Assembly (NCBI GenBank): GCA_005765155.1
Contig: VCCP01000004.1
Span: 4,402,001 to 4,466,000 of the forward strand
Direction: 5' to 3'
DNA from: Zelopaecilomyces penicillatus
Lineage: Eukaryota > Ascomycota > Sordariomycetes > Hypocreales > Pseudodiploosporaceae
Length of the DNA: 64,000 nucleotides
A program made the translations under genes and the position numbers. The notes below the pieces were generated by a model. That model did not search any database, had not been told where the DNA came from, and saw only the letters and a program-made list of their open reading frames with translations. Below, piece by piece: positions 54,834 through 64,000 of the stretch. How positions within the stretch are numbered: position 1 is the stretch's first letter; each line of letters opens with the position of its first letter.

Positions 54834-55806
54834 GTAATAGTATGCAGAAACGGCACGGTTTGGTTCTCCAGTCCAGAGCTACAGCACGCGCCTTGCTACT
54901 CAGGGGACGGGGCTTCGGCGGACGAATAGCAAGCTGAAGCGGGTATCAAGCTGAGCGGGAGCGGCCGTCCGATGGCAAAGGGGGTGGTGTGGCCGTGGCC
55001 AAACAGAAGGGAAAAGGAGATGCGAACTCGGGTCGTCTTGAGCTACCCAGGATTTACCCTTGAAACATGTTCGACGTCGCGAATCGAGCGAGATTCAAAA
55101 GGCTGGAACGATTGGAGAACGGGGATAGTTGCGATACGACGCTACACGACGGAAGCTCGGCTGGATCCGCGCGGAGGTCTGGGGAGAGGGTCTGAGGAAA
55201 TCTAATGTGCAAAAAGGAAGGCTGATGGAAATGGAAATGGAAATGCTCGCGTGCGCTGGCTGGGGGGGCGGCGGACGGATCAGACGGGTAATAATGAAGA
55301 TGGCCAGAGCTCACCTGGCTGGCTGTTGGTTGCAACACGACGCTGGTCCACCTGGTCGTTTACCGGTGCAGACGACCCCGGGGACAGAGGCTGAGTCCGA
55401 GGGAGTGGGAAGGCTAGGCCAGGCCAGGCCTAGCCTTGTGTTGCTGTGGCGCAGTCAGCAGACAACCTCCCCGGCACCGTTACTACGTGTCTGTGTGCTC
55501 CGTAATTCTAGAGGTAATCTGTGAATCCACCTCATTGCAGCGATAACCACAACTCACATGGACCCTCTGCGCTGCAGCCCGGCAGCTAAAGATGCGCCGC
55601 AAAGAACAATTCCAAAGTCAAACTCCAGCATTTTCCTTCTTCGAAGATTCTGGAAAAACTTTAAAGTCAGATTAAAATGGAAAGATTAAAATGGAAATTG
55701 TTGTATAAATTAGAATGGCGACTGACAAAAATATGACTTCCTCTGCATCTCCTTCACTCTCTGAAATGCGCACACAACCAACCTACCCTATTCATCCAAC
55801 CCGACC
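54834..55806. other. Divergent intergenic region
   Basis: Promoter region of AKR1 and of the unknown protein. Contains a GGAAAT run at about 55226-55242 and an inverted repeat at 55411-55436, in which AGGCTAGGCC pairs with GGCCTAGCCT across a six-base spacer. Open frames lack features. Confidence 0.5.
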
Positions 55807-56682
55807 ATGCCTTCCGTCACTTTTCCGGAAGCTATACCCAGCACCAGCAAAACCCCCATAATAGATCTGTCGTTTTTAGATAGCGATGATGACAGAGACC
55901 CCTTAATCATGCATAGAGGGCTTTACGATTTAAAAATGGAGTACTCCTCCGGTTCACTGGGAATGATGGTGCAGGCAGTCTGGGAGGCCAATTTCAAGGC
56001 TAAGGTCAGCGATATACCTCGCCTAATGCGGCAAGGTTTCCATTGGTCTCATGTAAATGTCCGTGAGAAAAAAGGCTACATGCTCGCCAGGGGGGGTGGC
56101 TCGGATGGCTATTTACGCCCTACCGAGTTTGACGTAAATTGGACATACTATCGCTCCTACGATCTTGTCGACATTCGTGACGAACCGCAATGGGATGCTG
56201 TGCTTACCGTCGGCGCCCATGACGTGCAACTGTTTTCGTGGTTCCGCGTGGAGCACTTGTCCTTCAAAAATCTACTTAACTGCGTGGCCTGGAACTGGCC
56301 TATTGGTGTCATATATCATTATGATCATCGATGTCGAGATAAGAGCTTCAACAAATTCTACGATGATATGACACTAGAAGGATGGTGGCCTTGGCCCAAG
56401 GAAGAAGAAGAAGAAGAAGATGCGGAAGATGCGGTGCAAAATTGGCAAAGGGATCCGAAAACGAGCGGATTGGGGAGAAAGCGGTTACGACAGCTTGTGC
56501 AAGAGGAGCTGGGGTTGGTGGCAGAGAGAGAAATGGGTATAATACAAGAGTTGGAAGACTTGAAGTATACGCTCGTTGAGAGGCTGGAGTATCTGGAGTA
56601 TGGAAGGTATAAATTGCTGTACAAATTGGAGCTGTTGGACGAGGGAGAGAGACAGGAACATCAGGAGCAGCAGGAACAGTAA
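55807..56682 (+). CDS. Hypothetical protein, 291 aa, acidic with C-terminal coiled coil
   Basis: Intronless frame with a good start context (CGACCATGCC). Residues 1-35 are Ser/Asp-rich with a LDSDDDRD patch. The central part (about 35-190) is aromatic-rich (WEANF, GFHWSH, NWTYYRSYD, FSWFRVEHLSF, WNWPIGVIYHYDHRC), suggesting a folded domain. A pure Glu run follows (bases 56401-56420), then Glu/Leu-rich heptads to a QEHQEQQEQ end, probably a coiled coil. No signal peptide or membrane segment. I do not recognise the family. The neighbours AKR1 and SRP102 are housekeeping genes, so this may be a lineage-specific insertion. Confidence 0.7.
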   Translation: MPSVTFPEAIPSTSKTPIIDLSFLDSDDDRDPLIMHRGLYDLKMEYSSGSLGMMVQAVWEANFKAKVSDIPRLMRQGFHWSHVNVREKKGYMLARGGGSDGYLRPTEFDVNWTYYRSYDLVDIRDEPQWDAVLTVGAHDVQLFSWFRVEHLSFKNLLNCVAWNWPIGVIYHYDHRCRDKSFNKFYDDMTLEGWWPWPKEEEEEEDAEDAVQNWQRDPKTSGLGRKRLRQLVQEELGLVAEREMGIIQELEDLKYTLVERLEYLEYGRYKLLYKLELLDEGERQEHQEQQEQ

Positions 56683-57405
56683 GAGCAGGAAGCGAGGAGA
56701 TTAAAAAGGTGGACGCGAACGAGATTGGATGGAGAATCAATTTTACCACCAAATTCGTACACAGCCTCGCATTGTTAGCCCCTTGGGGTTTTGGTTCTTG
56801 ATTTTGAGAGGGGGTTTCTTATATCTTTCTGATTTTTATTTTGTTTCACCTGCGAAATTCAGCGCAACTAATAGACACTGATTATATTACCAATTCAATT
56901 AACCATCATTGGCGAACCAGCTATGTGTAAACCATCAAGCGACTTTCATCATCAACATCGGTCAAGATTGTCTTAAAGTGTGGCTCATGCGGTGTCTCCA
57001 CAACGGTCAAGACACCATTCTCAAAGAATTGTGGCGCACGGCACCCTGACGGGCTGACGCACAGGCCATGCCTACCACACCACTACCAAATTATGGACTC
57101 ATTCTGCCCGCGAATCTGGCCAGTTTGGACATTTTGTCGGCTTTGGCTTCTTCCGCCCAACCAGCGACCTTTTTCTACCTACCATTGGCCTGGACAGCAA
57201 CACGATGGTGATGGGAGTTTGGAGAAGTAGCTCACTTTGCGACAACTAAACCATACGATAAAACTACGAGGCGCAGACGAATAGGACCCGAAAGCTTTCA
57301 GAAATAAGAGGGAACGCAAGTGGCGACTTGTCCAACATCTCGAGTCTACTGAGCGCAAATCCTCGTTTCTTGCGCACACCAACGCACCAACATCACCCGC
57401 CCACC
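56683..57405. other. Intergenic; leader of SRP102 and a coding-like minus-strand stretch
   Basis: The SRP102 frame is open upstream to 57328, but similarity begins at 57406. A minus-strand frame without Met (56921-57082) reads protein-like and is listed among the findings. No other feature. Confidence 0.45.
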
Positions 57406-58263
57406 ATGCCTACCTTTACCGAAATCGTCGAGACCATCATGACGCCGTCCATCCCGGTCGTCCTCATCGGTATCCTCATCATCATCGGCGCGCCCATCAT
57501 CCTCCACATCATCCTCTCCTCCTCCTCCACCTACACCACCCCGCCCACCGTTCTCCTCACCGGACCCGACAACGCCGGCAAAACCGCCCTCCTCACCCTC
57601 CTCGAGCGCGGCACCCGTCCAGCATCAACGCACACCTCTCAGGTCGCCCAGTCCGTCGAGCTCAACGCCTCCACAGACTCCGCCGCGCGCAGGTCCTTTC
57701 GCAACCATGAGGACACTACGGGTACCTACACCAAGTTCTTGCTCGTCGATACCCCCGGGCACGGCAAGCTGCGTAATGTAGCTATGGGTCGGCTGGCCAG
57801 TTCTGAGAAGCTCAAAGCTGTGGTGTTCATGGTGGATGCTGCGGCGCTGGGCGAGCAGGATGTACTGGCACCGACGGCGTCGTATTTGTATGACTTGCTG
57901 CTCTACCTGCAGAAGAAGGCGACTGCCAAGGACAAGAGCAAGGTGTCTATCCCGGTTTTGATTGCAGCGAACAAGATGGATCTCTTTACGGCGCTCCCTG
58001 CAAACATGGTCAAGACGCATCTCGAAGCCGAACTCAGCAGGATACGATCATCTCGAAGCAAGGGTCTCTTGGATTCAGGAGTGGGTATGGACGAGATTGG
58101 CTCTGAGGAGCACGACGACTGGCTGGGAGAATATGGTTCTGAGAAGTTCTCATTCCAGCAGATGCGAGAGTTTGACCTTGATGTTGAGGTTATTGGTGGT
58201 AGTGTTATGGCAGAGGAGTCTGATGTGGACAAGTGGTGGTGGTGGATCGCTCAACGAGTATGA
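57406..58263 (+). CDS. SRP102: Signal recognition particle receptor subunit beta
   Basis: ER-membrane GTPase that anchors the SRP receptor alpha subunit for co-translational targeting. Start chosen at 57406 (CACCATGCC); 285 aa, typical length; intronless. One N-terminal transmembrane helix (about residues 15-38), then a small-GTPase fold: P-loop GPDNAGKTALL (Lys59), switch region around DTTGTYTKF, G3 DTPGH, and G4 NKMD. The G5 region is weakly conserved. It ends with a Trp-rich segment (VDKWWWWIAQ), as in other fungal copies. Complete. Confidence 0.93.
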   Translation: MPTFTEIVETIMTPSIPVVLIGILIIIGAPIILHIILSSSSTYTTPPTVLLTGPDNAGKTALLTLLERGTRPASTHTSQVAQSVELNASTDSAARRSFRNHEDTTGTYTKFLLVDTPGHGKLRNVAMGRLASSEKLKAVVFMVDAAALGEQDVLAPTASYLYDLLLYLQKKATAKDKSKVSIPVLIAANKMDLFTALPANMVKTHLEAELSRIRSSRSKGLLDSGVGMDEIGSEEHDDWLGEYGSEKFSFQQMREFDLDVEVIGGSVMAEESDVDKWWWWIAQRV

Positions 58264-58710
58264 TGAAGTCAAAGATGACAGAAAGGGAAGGGGGTTAGAG
58301 ACACACAAAGTCGGCATTATCGGCATCATTTTTATGTTATGAGAGCACGAGTCAACGAGTGGAACTTTTAATCGTAAAGTAATCATGTTATGGTTTTAAT
58401 TCAATTCTTCCATCATGTCCAATTTTTTTGGTTTCCCAAACCCATGCCTTCTGAGGCTGTAGACGTTGAGTCCACCAGCCAGCCGTTCGCCATTCTAACC
58501 CAAGCCGCGTTAAAAGGCCAGGACGCCCGCTATATTCCAAATACACACACACAGATAAATAAAAACGCCTCCGAATAGTCTCCAGACTTCAGTATGATTT
58601 CAATGATGCAAAAAAGTGGAATAAACAGACAAAATGCCGAACAGTTTTTCATCATAAAAAGAAAAACGTCAAATAAAGGAAAAAAAAACATGCGAACACG
58701 GGTGATTGGT
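58264..58710. other. Intergenic between convergent SRP102 and CYS4
   Basis: 3' regions only; a small frame at 58390-58578 is not supported. Confidence 0.55.
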
Positions 58711-60355
58711 TTACAGCTTCTTGTTCACCATCCAGGTGAGCAAGTCAACCTTGGTTACCACAGCGATGGGCTTGGACAACGACTGGGAGTCGCCGTTACC
58801 GTCAGTAACAACGGCAGCGCTATTCCACTCAAAGAACTTGCTGAGGGTAGAAAGAGGGGTGTCCCTGGTGATCTCGACAAACTTCTTGCGGTGGCCCGTC
58901 TCTTGGCCGGCGGCTGTCTTGCGGGGATCGGTGACAATCTCGTCCATCTTGGCAAAGTCGAACATGACGTCCTTGACGGGGGTCTGGGCCGTGGCACGTC
59001 CGCGGGAGATGTAGCTCAGCAAGTTGCCGAGAGTGACGAGGCCAACGAGCTTGGAGGAGGCGGAGAGCACAGGCAGCTGGTCAAAGCCCTTCTCGCGCAT
59101 GGTCTCAATGGCCTCTGAGCACGATGTCGTTGTCACAACAGACGTCACGGGCTTCAAGCGGAGAGCAGCAATGGTTGCGCCCTGGTAGGGATCAGCCAGA
59201 GTCTTCTCATCACCGGTGGAACCGGCAGCAGGAACGGCCTCAATTCCGTTGACGGGGAGCAGGTTGTTCGCGGCGAGCCAGTCGTCATCAGCAAACTTGG
59301 AGAGATAGCTTCGGATGCTGTCGGGAAGAACAACGACAACGACATCGCCCTTCTTGAAACCAAAGTCCTTGACGGCGAGCAGCATAGCAGCCATGGCAGA
59401 GCCGGAGCTACCACCAACGAGGATGCCCTCCTCGGCAATGAGTCTTCTAGCGAGGTAAAAGGACTGCTGGTCGTCGGTCTTGTACCACTTGTCGATAATA
59501 TCACGGTCCAAGACGTCGGGGATGAAGTCATAGCCAATGCCCTCCACCTTGTAGCCCTCGTTCATGCGCTCATCATTGAGCTTCTCAGGCAAAGCCAGGA
59601 TACTGCCATGAGGATCGGCTGCGATAACCTTGATATCCTTGTTATGCTTCTTCAAGCCTTTGGCGAGACCCGTGATGGTGCCACCAGTGCCGGCACCAGC
59701 AACAATGGCAGTGATCTTGCCGCCAGTCTGCTCCCAGACCTCCTCCGCAGTGCCAAACTCGTGGGCGTCAGGGTTGCCCACGTTGCTGTACTGATCGAGG
59801 ATATGGGCGTTGGGGATCTCCTTCTCCAGGCGGCGGGCGACTCCGATGTGCGACTCAGGGGCGTCCCATGCGGCCTGGGTGGGTGTGCGGATGATGGTGG
59901 CGCCGAGGGCACGGAGGACAGACACCTTCTCGGCGGACATCTTCTCGGGCATGGTGATGATAGTCTTGTAGCCCTTGATAGCGCCAACCAGGGCGAGACC
60001 GATACCACTGTGGCGAAACAGTTAGCAGATAGAACTCAGTAAAAAAAGGTGATGTATCTTCATCATTGGTAGCATCAGGCAAAACGTACGTGTTTCCGCT
60101 GGTAGGCTCGATCAAGGTGTCACCAGGCTTAATTCTTCCACTCTTCTCAGCCTCCTCCACCATCCTCAAGGCAATTCTGTCCTTAACACTACCTCCAGCA
60201 TTGTACAGCTCCGTCTTCGCATAGACCTCGCACTCGATGCCTAGCGACTGAGGAACCTTGTTCAGTCTGATGAGAGGCGTGCCGCCGATGAGCTCAGCCG
60301 CTGACAGAACGGTCGGAGCATTGCGACGAGTGTGGGGGATTTGAGAGTCCGCCAT
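58711..60355 (-). CDS. CYS4: Cystathionine beta-synthase
   Basis: PLP enzyme condensing serine and homocysteine to cystathionine, first step of transsulfuration toward cysteine; cytosolic. Two exons: 60090-60355 and 58711-60007, with an 82-nt intron, giving 520 aa. The PLP lysine is K58 in GGSVKDRI, the substrate loop is EPTSGNTGIGLA, formed across the splice junction, and the PLP phosphate loop is GTGGTITG. The C-terminus carries two CBS modules (about residues 345-510; for example [27 protein letters not shown]). There is no N-terminal heme-binding extension with the Cys/His pair of animal enzymes, which matches the yeast form. The gene is complete. The CBS modules distinguish it from cysteine synthase. 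Confidence 0.96.
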
Positions 60356-62871
60356 GATGTCAATGATGAGGCTGACTTTTTTCTGGTTCTTGGTGTGTTT
60401 GTACTACGAGAAGGTTTGGCGGTCAAGTTCTGAACAAAGCAGATAGGAGAAGAAAGAGAGAAAAAAAGGCTAAATCGCCACGCCGTTCTCTCGTCGGAAG
60501 TTTTTCTCATACCCCGCCAAGAAGCCGCTTGTCGTCGGCCCACGGAGGGGTTCAGGTCATTTTTTCTTTCATATTTTTTTCGTTATAGCCGGCCGGCTTA
60601 CTCATCCAGCATGAGGGCAATGGGTTTCTTTGCGTACTAAATATTACGGATGTGTGAAGTTGCCATACTATCATGAAGTAATGCGCAGCGTAATCCCAAT
60701 CGACGCTCATTGGGAAAAGAAAGTCTGTCTAACGTCCCCGAGGTTCGACAGGGCTGTTTTTCTCTCCCCATGGCATGGCGATCTGCCTGCCTATATTCGG
60801 TTTTTGCCTAAAATGCACAACAGAGCCCGCCCCTCATGCCAACAACCCCTCAATTCCCATTGGTATTCCATGTTCCCCATCCAGAGAGAGACCTTTGATC
60901 CAGTTGGAATTTAGCGACATCGCACGCAACGGCCCGCCAATATGACAACACCTTGCCCAATGAGCTCCTGGGAATTGCGCCAAGGGAGAGCTTAGGCACA
61001 CCATTTTCCGGTTTGCTGTAGGCAAGGGTTCTCCCCCAGTGTTACAATGGAGTCGCGAGGCTGCAGTCCAAACCTTACCGTTCTCAGCACCTCGGTTCTC
61101 CATGTCGATGGTTGAACTGACGGCACGATGATGGGTAGGCTGTGGTGATTCATATCTAGGTACAAGCTGCGCTCGGGATTTGCCCACATGGAGTGTAGCT
61201 CAGCCGCGCGGGCTTGACCGACGACCAGACGAGAAGGCAGCAGGGTCAGTAACCCAAAGCTCGCCAGTGCCAAGACACATTGAATCGTGATACGGAGGCC
61301 AAAAGACCTGCGGAGGTCCCGTGCGTTCTGGACCTAAACATCCTCGCAGCAGTCACATCAAGAGGTCGCCACAAGTCGCAGCGGCTGCTCGACGGGGCCG
61401 GTCGACCTTGAGCCTCGTTGCATTGCTCCAATTCCATTCGCCATTCACCATCCAGCCTGTCCTATTCGCCATTGCCCCCATTCCCCACGGGGGAGGCGGG
61501 GAGTGAGGGGGTGGAGAGGTGAAGGGCTTTTTGTTTACGATCTGGCGATATAACACCAGCGCTAATAAAAAGTTCTCCAGGAAGATTGTACGAGTTCATG
61601 TTAGTCGACTCCAATTTTTGTCTGGGCAATTGCTGGGCATTTCTGGCTGGGCAATCAGAATCCGGCACAGACAGCCACTGCGCAACCACCCCGCCGCCAT
61701 TGCCGAAGACCTCGGACATTTTAGTGCCTCTGTCTAGTTGCGGAATATGTGAGAATGTTCATGGAAGGAGATTAGGTTGCGCCAAAGCCGCCAAGACATC
61801 ACGCCAGCCTTCCCCGCGCATGAGGTGGGAGCGAGCGAGTTCCCAATCCCACAAACCTAGTGATGTAAGTATGTACGTCTGCGGCGCACGGAGGTTCAAG
61901 GTCAAGTCAAGTTCAAGCAAGGGCCTTCTGCCAGTTCATCCGTTATGTCAGTCAGCCAGCCAAACATCCATCCATACAGCCAGTCAGTTCGGTCAACCAG
62001 AGACCCGGCGGCTAGGCAACCAGGTTCCGGCAGCAAACTATTCATGCATGCTGTCTGCCGCATTGACACGCAGCAATGATGGTAGCAGTATTGGATTATT
62101 TGGAGTCTGGAGAGTGGAGAGTGGACCTCCCAACCCCAGGTCCCCTCAATTGGCCCTGGCATTTACCATTTCAGGGCTGCGCATCAAGTTGCCGGGAGAC
62201 CACCAAATAGACCTCACTGAAAGCCCCCCGAAGCCCCCCCGAAGCCCCCCCGAAGCCAAGCAAACCTGCGCAAGCCCAGGCAGCCGGACAGGGCCATCGT
62301 CCAGGGCCCTTCAGGCGCCACAGGCCCCAAAATGGACATAGTGGGGGCTCGCTCACCTTGGGGTGTTCTCTACCTATACGCGACCCCACCGAGGCTTTTG
62401 CGACCTGCCGTTTCGGCGATCGCTGCCCGATAAACTCCTGCGGCAGTTTGTCATGGAGAGACGCGGAAGGGAATAGCGCGAGGAAGAAGCTTAAACCGGG
62501 CCATGAAGCTGAAAACGACAAGGCTAACCATCCATGTCGGCTATGGTGGGCTCGTTTTCGTTATTGTTACCAGCAATTCCATGCTGCAAGCGTGTGTGCA
62601 CCGCGGTCTCGGCTGTCCTAAGACACCGCAGGTCGATGCTTGGCGAGGGTCCCAAGCGGCATGTTGTTGTTGATGGGTGATGGGAGCGAGGGCAGGCCAT
62701 CCAACGGCGACTACCGCTAGAGGGCACTGTGCTCATGTTGGTTGTGTCGGGAGTACTTAAAGGGAGCCATCCGCCCTGCGCTTCATGACTTGTTCCAGAT
62801 CGATTGAGTAGCCTCAGCTCTTTCATCCCTCTCTACACCTCATCTCTCCCATCTCCTCATACTCGCCCATC
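60356..62871. other. Long intergenic region upstream of CYS4 and the aminopeptidase
   Basis: No gene supported. Contains a four-copy GAAGCCCCCC(C) repeat at 62222-62257 and a C/G-rich block near 61465-61515. Overlapping open frames on both strands (for example 61586-62341 plus) are low-complexity Pro/Ser stretches caused by composition. The aminopeptidase promoter lies at the right end. Confidence 0.5.
62222..62257. repeat. GAAGCCCCCC(C) tandem repeat, about four copies
   Basis: Visible decamer/undecamer repeat that differs only in the length of the C run. Confidence 0.85.
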
Positions 62872-64000
62872 ATGAAGGTCTGGCACAGCCTGGCGTACGC
62901 CGGCTTCCTCGCCTCTGGTGTTGTTGGCTCTGAAGCCGTCACCCCTGACAAGGTCGAGGCTGATGTTACCACCAGAGCGTAAGTAGCCTTCAATGTCTTA
63001 GATGGGCTTCTGTCCCTCTCCCTCTGCTTCTTCTCTTCAACCCGCTTCAATTGGAAGTCTTCACCATGGCGCTAACAATTGTCGCAACAGCATCAAGGAT
63101 GTTCTCTGGAACCTGAACAAGATTGCCAATGACAATGGCGGCAACCGAGCCTTCGGTCTTCCCGGCTACAAGGCCTCGGTCGATTTCGTTCTTGAGCGAG
63201 TTCAGAAGCGCTTTGGCAAGCACCTCGACACCTGGGTTCAGCCTTTCACTCATCTCTTCGAGTCCACAAGGAAGATCACCGTCACTGGACCCAAGGGCGA
63301 GGACGTTTATGTCATCACCCTCCAGTACAACACCGCCACTCCCCTCCCCGGCGGTATCAGCGCCTCGCTAATTGATACCCCCGTCGACGATGCTCGGGGT
63401 TCCGGCTGCTTCGCTGATCAGTGGCAGGGCATTGACGCCACTGGCAAGATCGCCCTTGTCAAGCGTGGTGTCTGCCCCATTGCCGACAAGCTCAAGCTTG
63501 CCAAGGAGCACGGTGCGCTCGCCGTCATCCTCTACAACCAGAACCCAGGCAAGCCCATCGGCTCAGCCACCCTCAGCGCCGATAACATTGGCAAGCTGAT
63601 CCCCGTTGGTGTCATTACCCTCGAGGATGGCAGCGACTGGAAGAAGCGTCTCGGTGCTGGCGAGACCCTCAATGTCAACTTGCTTGTTGACTCTGTTGCC
63701 GAGCAGAGGCAGAGCTGGAACGTCATCTCCGAGACCAAGGAGGGTGACCCCAACAACGTCGTCTTCCTCGGTGCCCATCTCGACAGTGTCCAAGCCGGTG
63801 CTGGTGTCAACGACGATGGTAGCGGAACCGCTGCTCTCCTTGTCCTGGCCGAGTCTTTCAAGAAGTACAAGGGCTTCAAGAACAAGGTCCGATTCGCCTG
63901 GTGGGGTGCTGAAGAGTGAGTCTTTTTTTTTTCTTTTGAGATACTATTCCCAAAAATGACTTTCGCGTGACCGAAGCTAACCAATTCAAAATAGGAGCGG
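62872..64000 (+). CDS. Secreted M28 aminopeptidase with PA domain (aminopeptidase Y / leucine aminopeptidase type), 3' end missing
   Basis: Zinc exopeptidase removing N-terminal residues; vacuolar or secreted. Exons visible: 62872-62978, 63091-63915 and the first six bases of a third at 63995-64000, all in phase; the rest lies beyond the window. A signal peptide of about 20 residues ends Val-Val-Gly-Ser. A protease-associated domain (about residues 110-225) is recognised by GCFADQW and GKIALVKRGVCPIADKLKLAKEHGA. The peptidase domain begins about residue 245 with the zinc ligands in GAHLDSVQAGAGVNDDGSGT and the catalytic Glu pair in RFAWWGAEE, where the second intron falls. No defects seen in the visible part. 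Confidence 0.93.

Noticed and set aside
61586..62341. 251-codon plus-strand frame
   Set aside because: Pro/Ser low complexity produced by C-rich repeats; no start context or homologous look.
1..64000. CRISPR arrays, bacterial operons, rRNA genes
   Set aside because: None seen; the repeats present lack regular spacers and the gene structure is eukaryotic.

Overview
The window reads as genomic DNA of a filamentous ascomycete, most likely a sordariomycete and possibly of the order Hypocreales (inference). Almost every gene is interrupted by short 50-122 nt introns with GT..AG ends and CTAAC/CTGAC-type branch sites. The gene complement is fungal: fused p-aminobenzoate synthase, RIO1, AKR1, CYS4, SRP102, a Zn2Cys6 regulator, a PTH11/rhodopsin-like membrane protein and a QDE-1-like RNA-dependent RNA polymerase. 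An AT-rich transposon relic carries in-frame TAG/TAA codons of the kind left by repeat-induced point mutation (RIP).

Layout. 0.9-3.7 kb: fused PABA synthase (minus). 6.1-8.2 kb: decayed Tc1/mariner element with 40-bp inverted repeats. 9.0-18.1 kb: five-exon cytochrome P450, GMC oxidoreductase, seven-helix membrane protein. 18-31 kb: gene-poor accessory stretch holding a KP4-like killer-toxin gene, a tRNA-Tyr, a short MITE that shares its ends with the 6-kb transposon, two families of diverged tandem repeats that share a CGG-N7-CCG quasi-palindrome, two related small orphan ORFs, a 199-residue orphan and a decayed aminoglycoside-phosphotransferase-like gene. 31-46.8 kb: C2H2 zinc-finger protein, RdRP (1317 aa), Zn2Cys6 regulator (eight exons), RIO1 kinase, secreted pepsin-like protease. 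47-52 kb: NmrA-like reductase, SigF-like NTF2 protein and flavin monooxygenase. 52-64 kb: core genes AKR1, an unknown acidic protein, SRP102, CYS4, and the 5' part of a secreted M28 aminopeptidase running off the right edge.

Working together. Most genes are independent housekeeping units: folate precursor synthesis, transsulfuration, ribosome maturation, ER targeting and protein palmitoylation. The P450/GMC pair and the NmrA/SigF-like/FMO trio are oxidative genes with no recognisable scaffold enzyme beside them, so a biosynthetic cluster is not shown. The RdRP (quelling-type silencing) and the RIP-like decay of the transposon are two genome-defence signatures in one window. The 18-31 kb stretch is the region that departs most from ordinary gene-dense fungal DNA.

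Exon boundaries were derived by hand from splice signals and frame continuity. All multi-exon models given here sum to an intact frame, except where a gene is called a pseudogene or partial.
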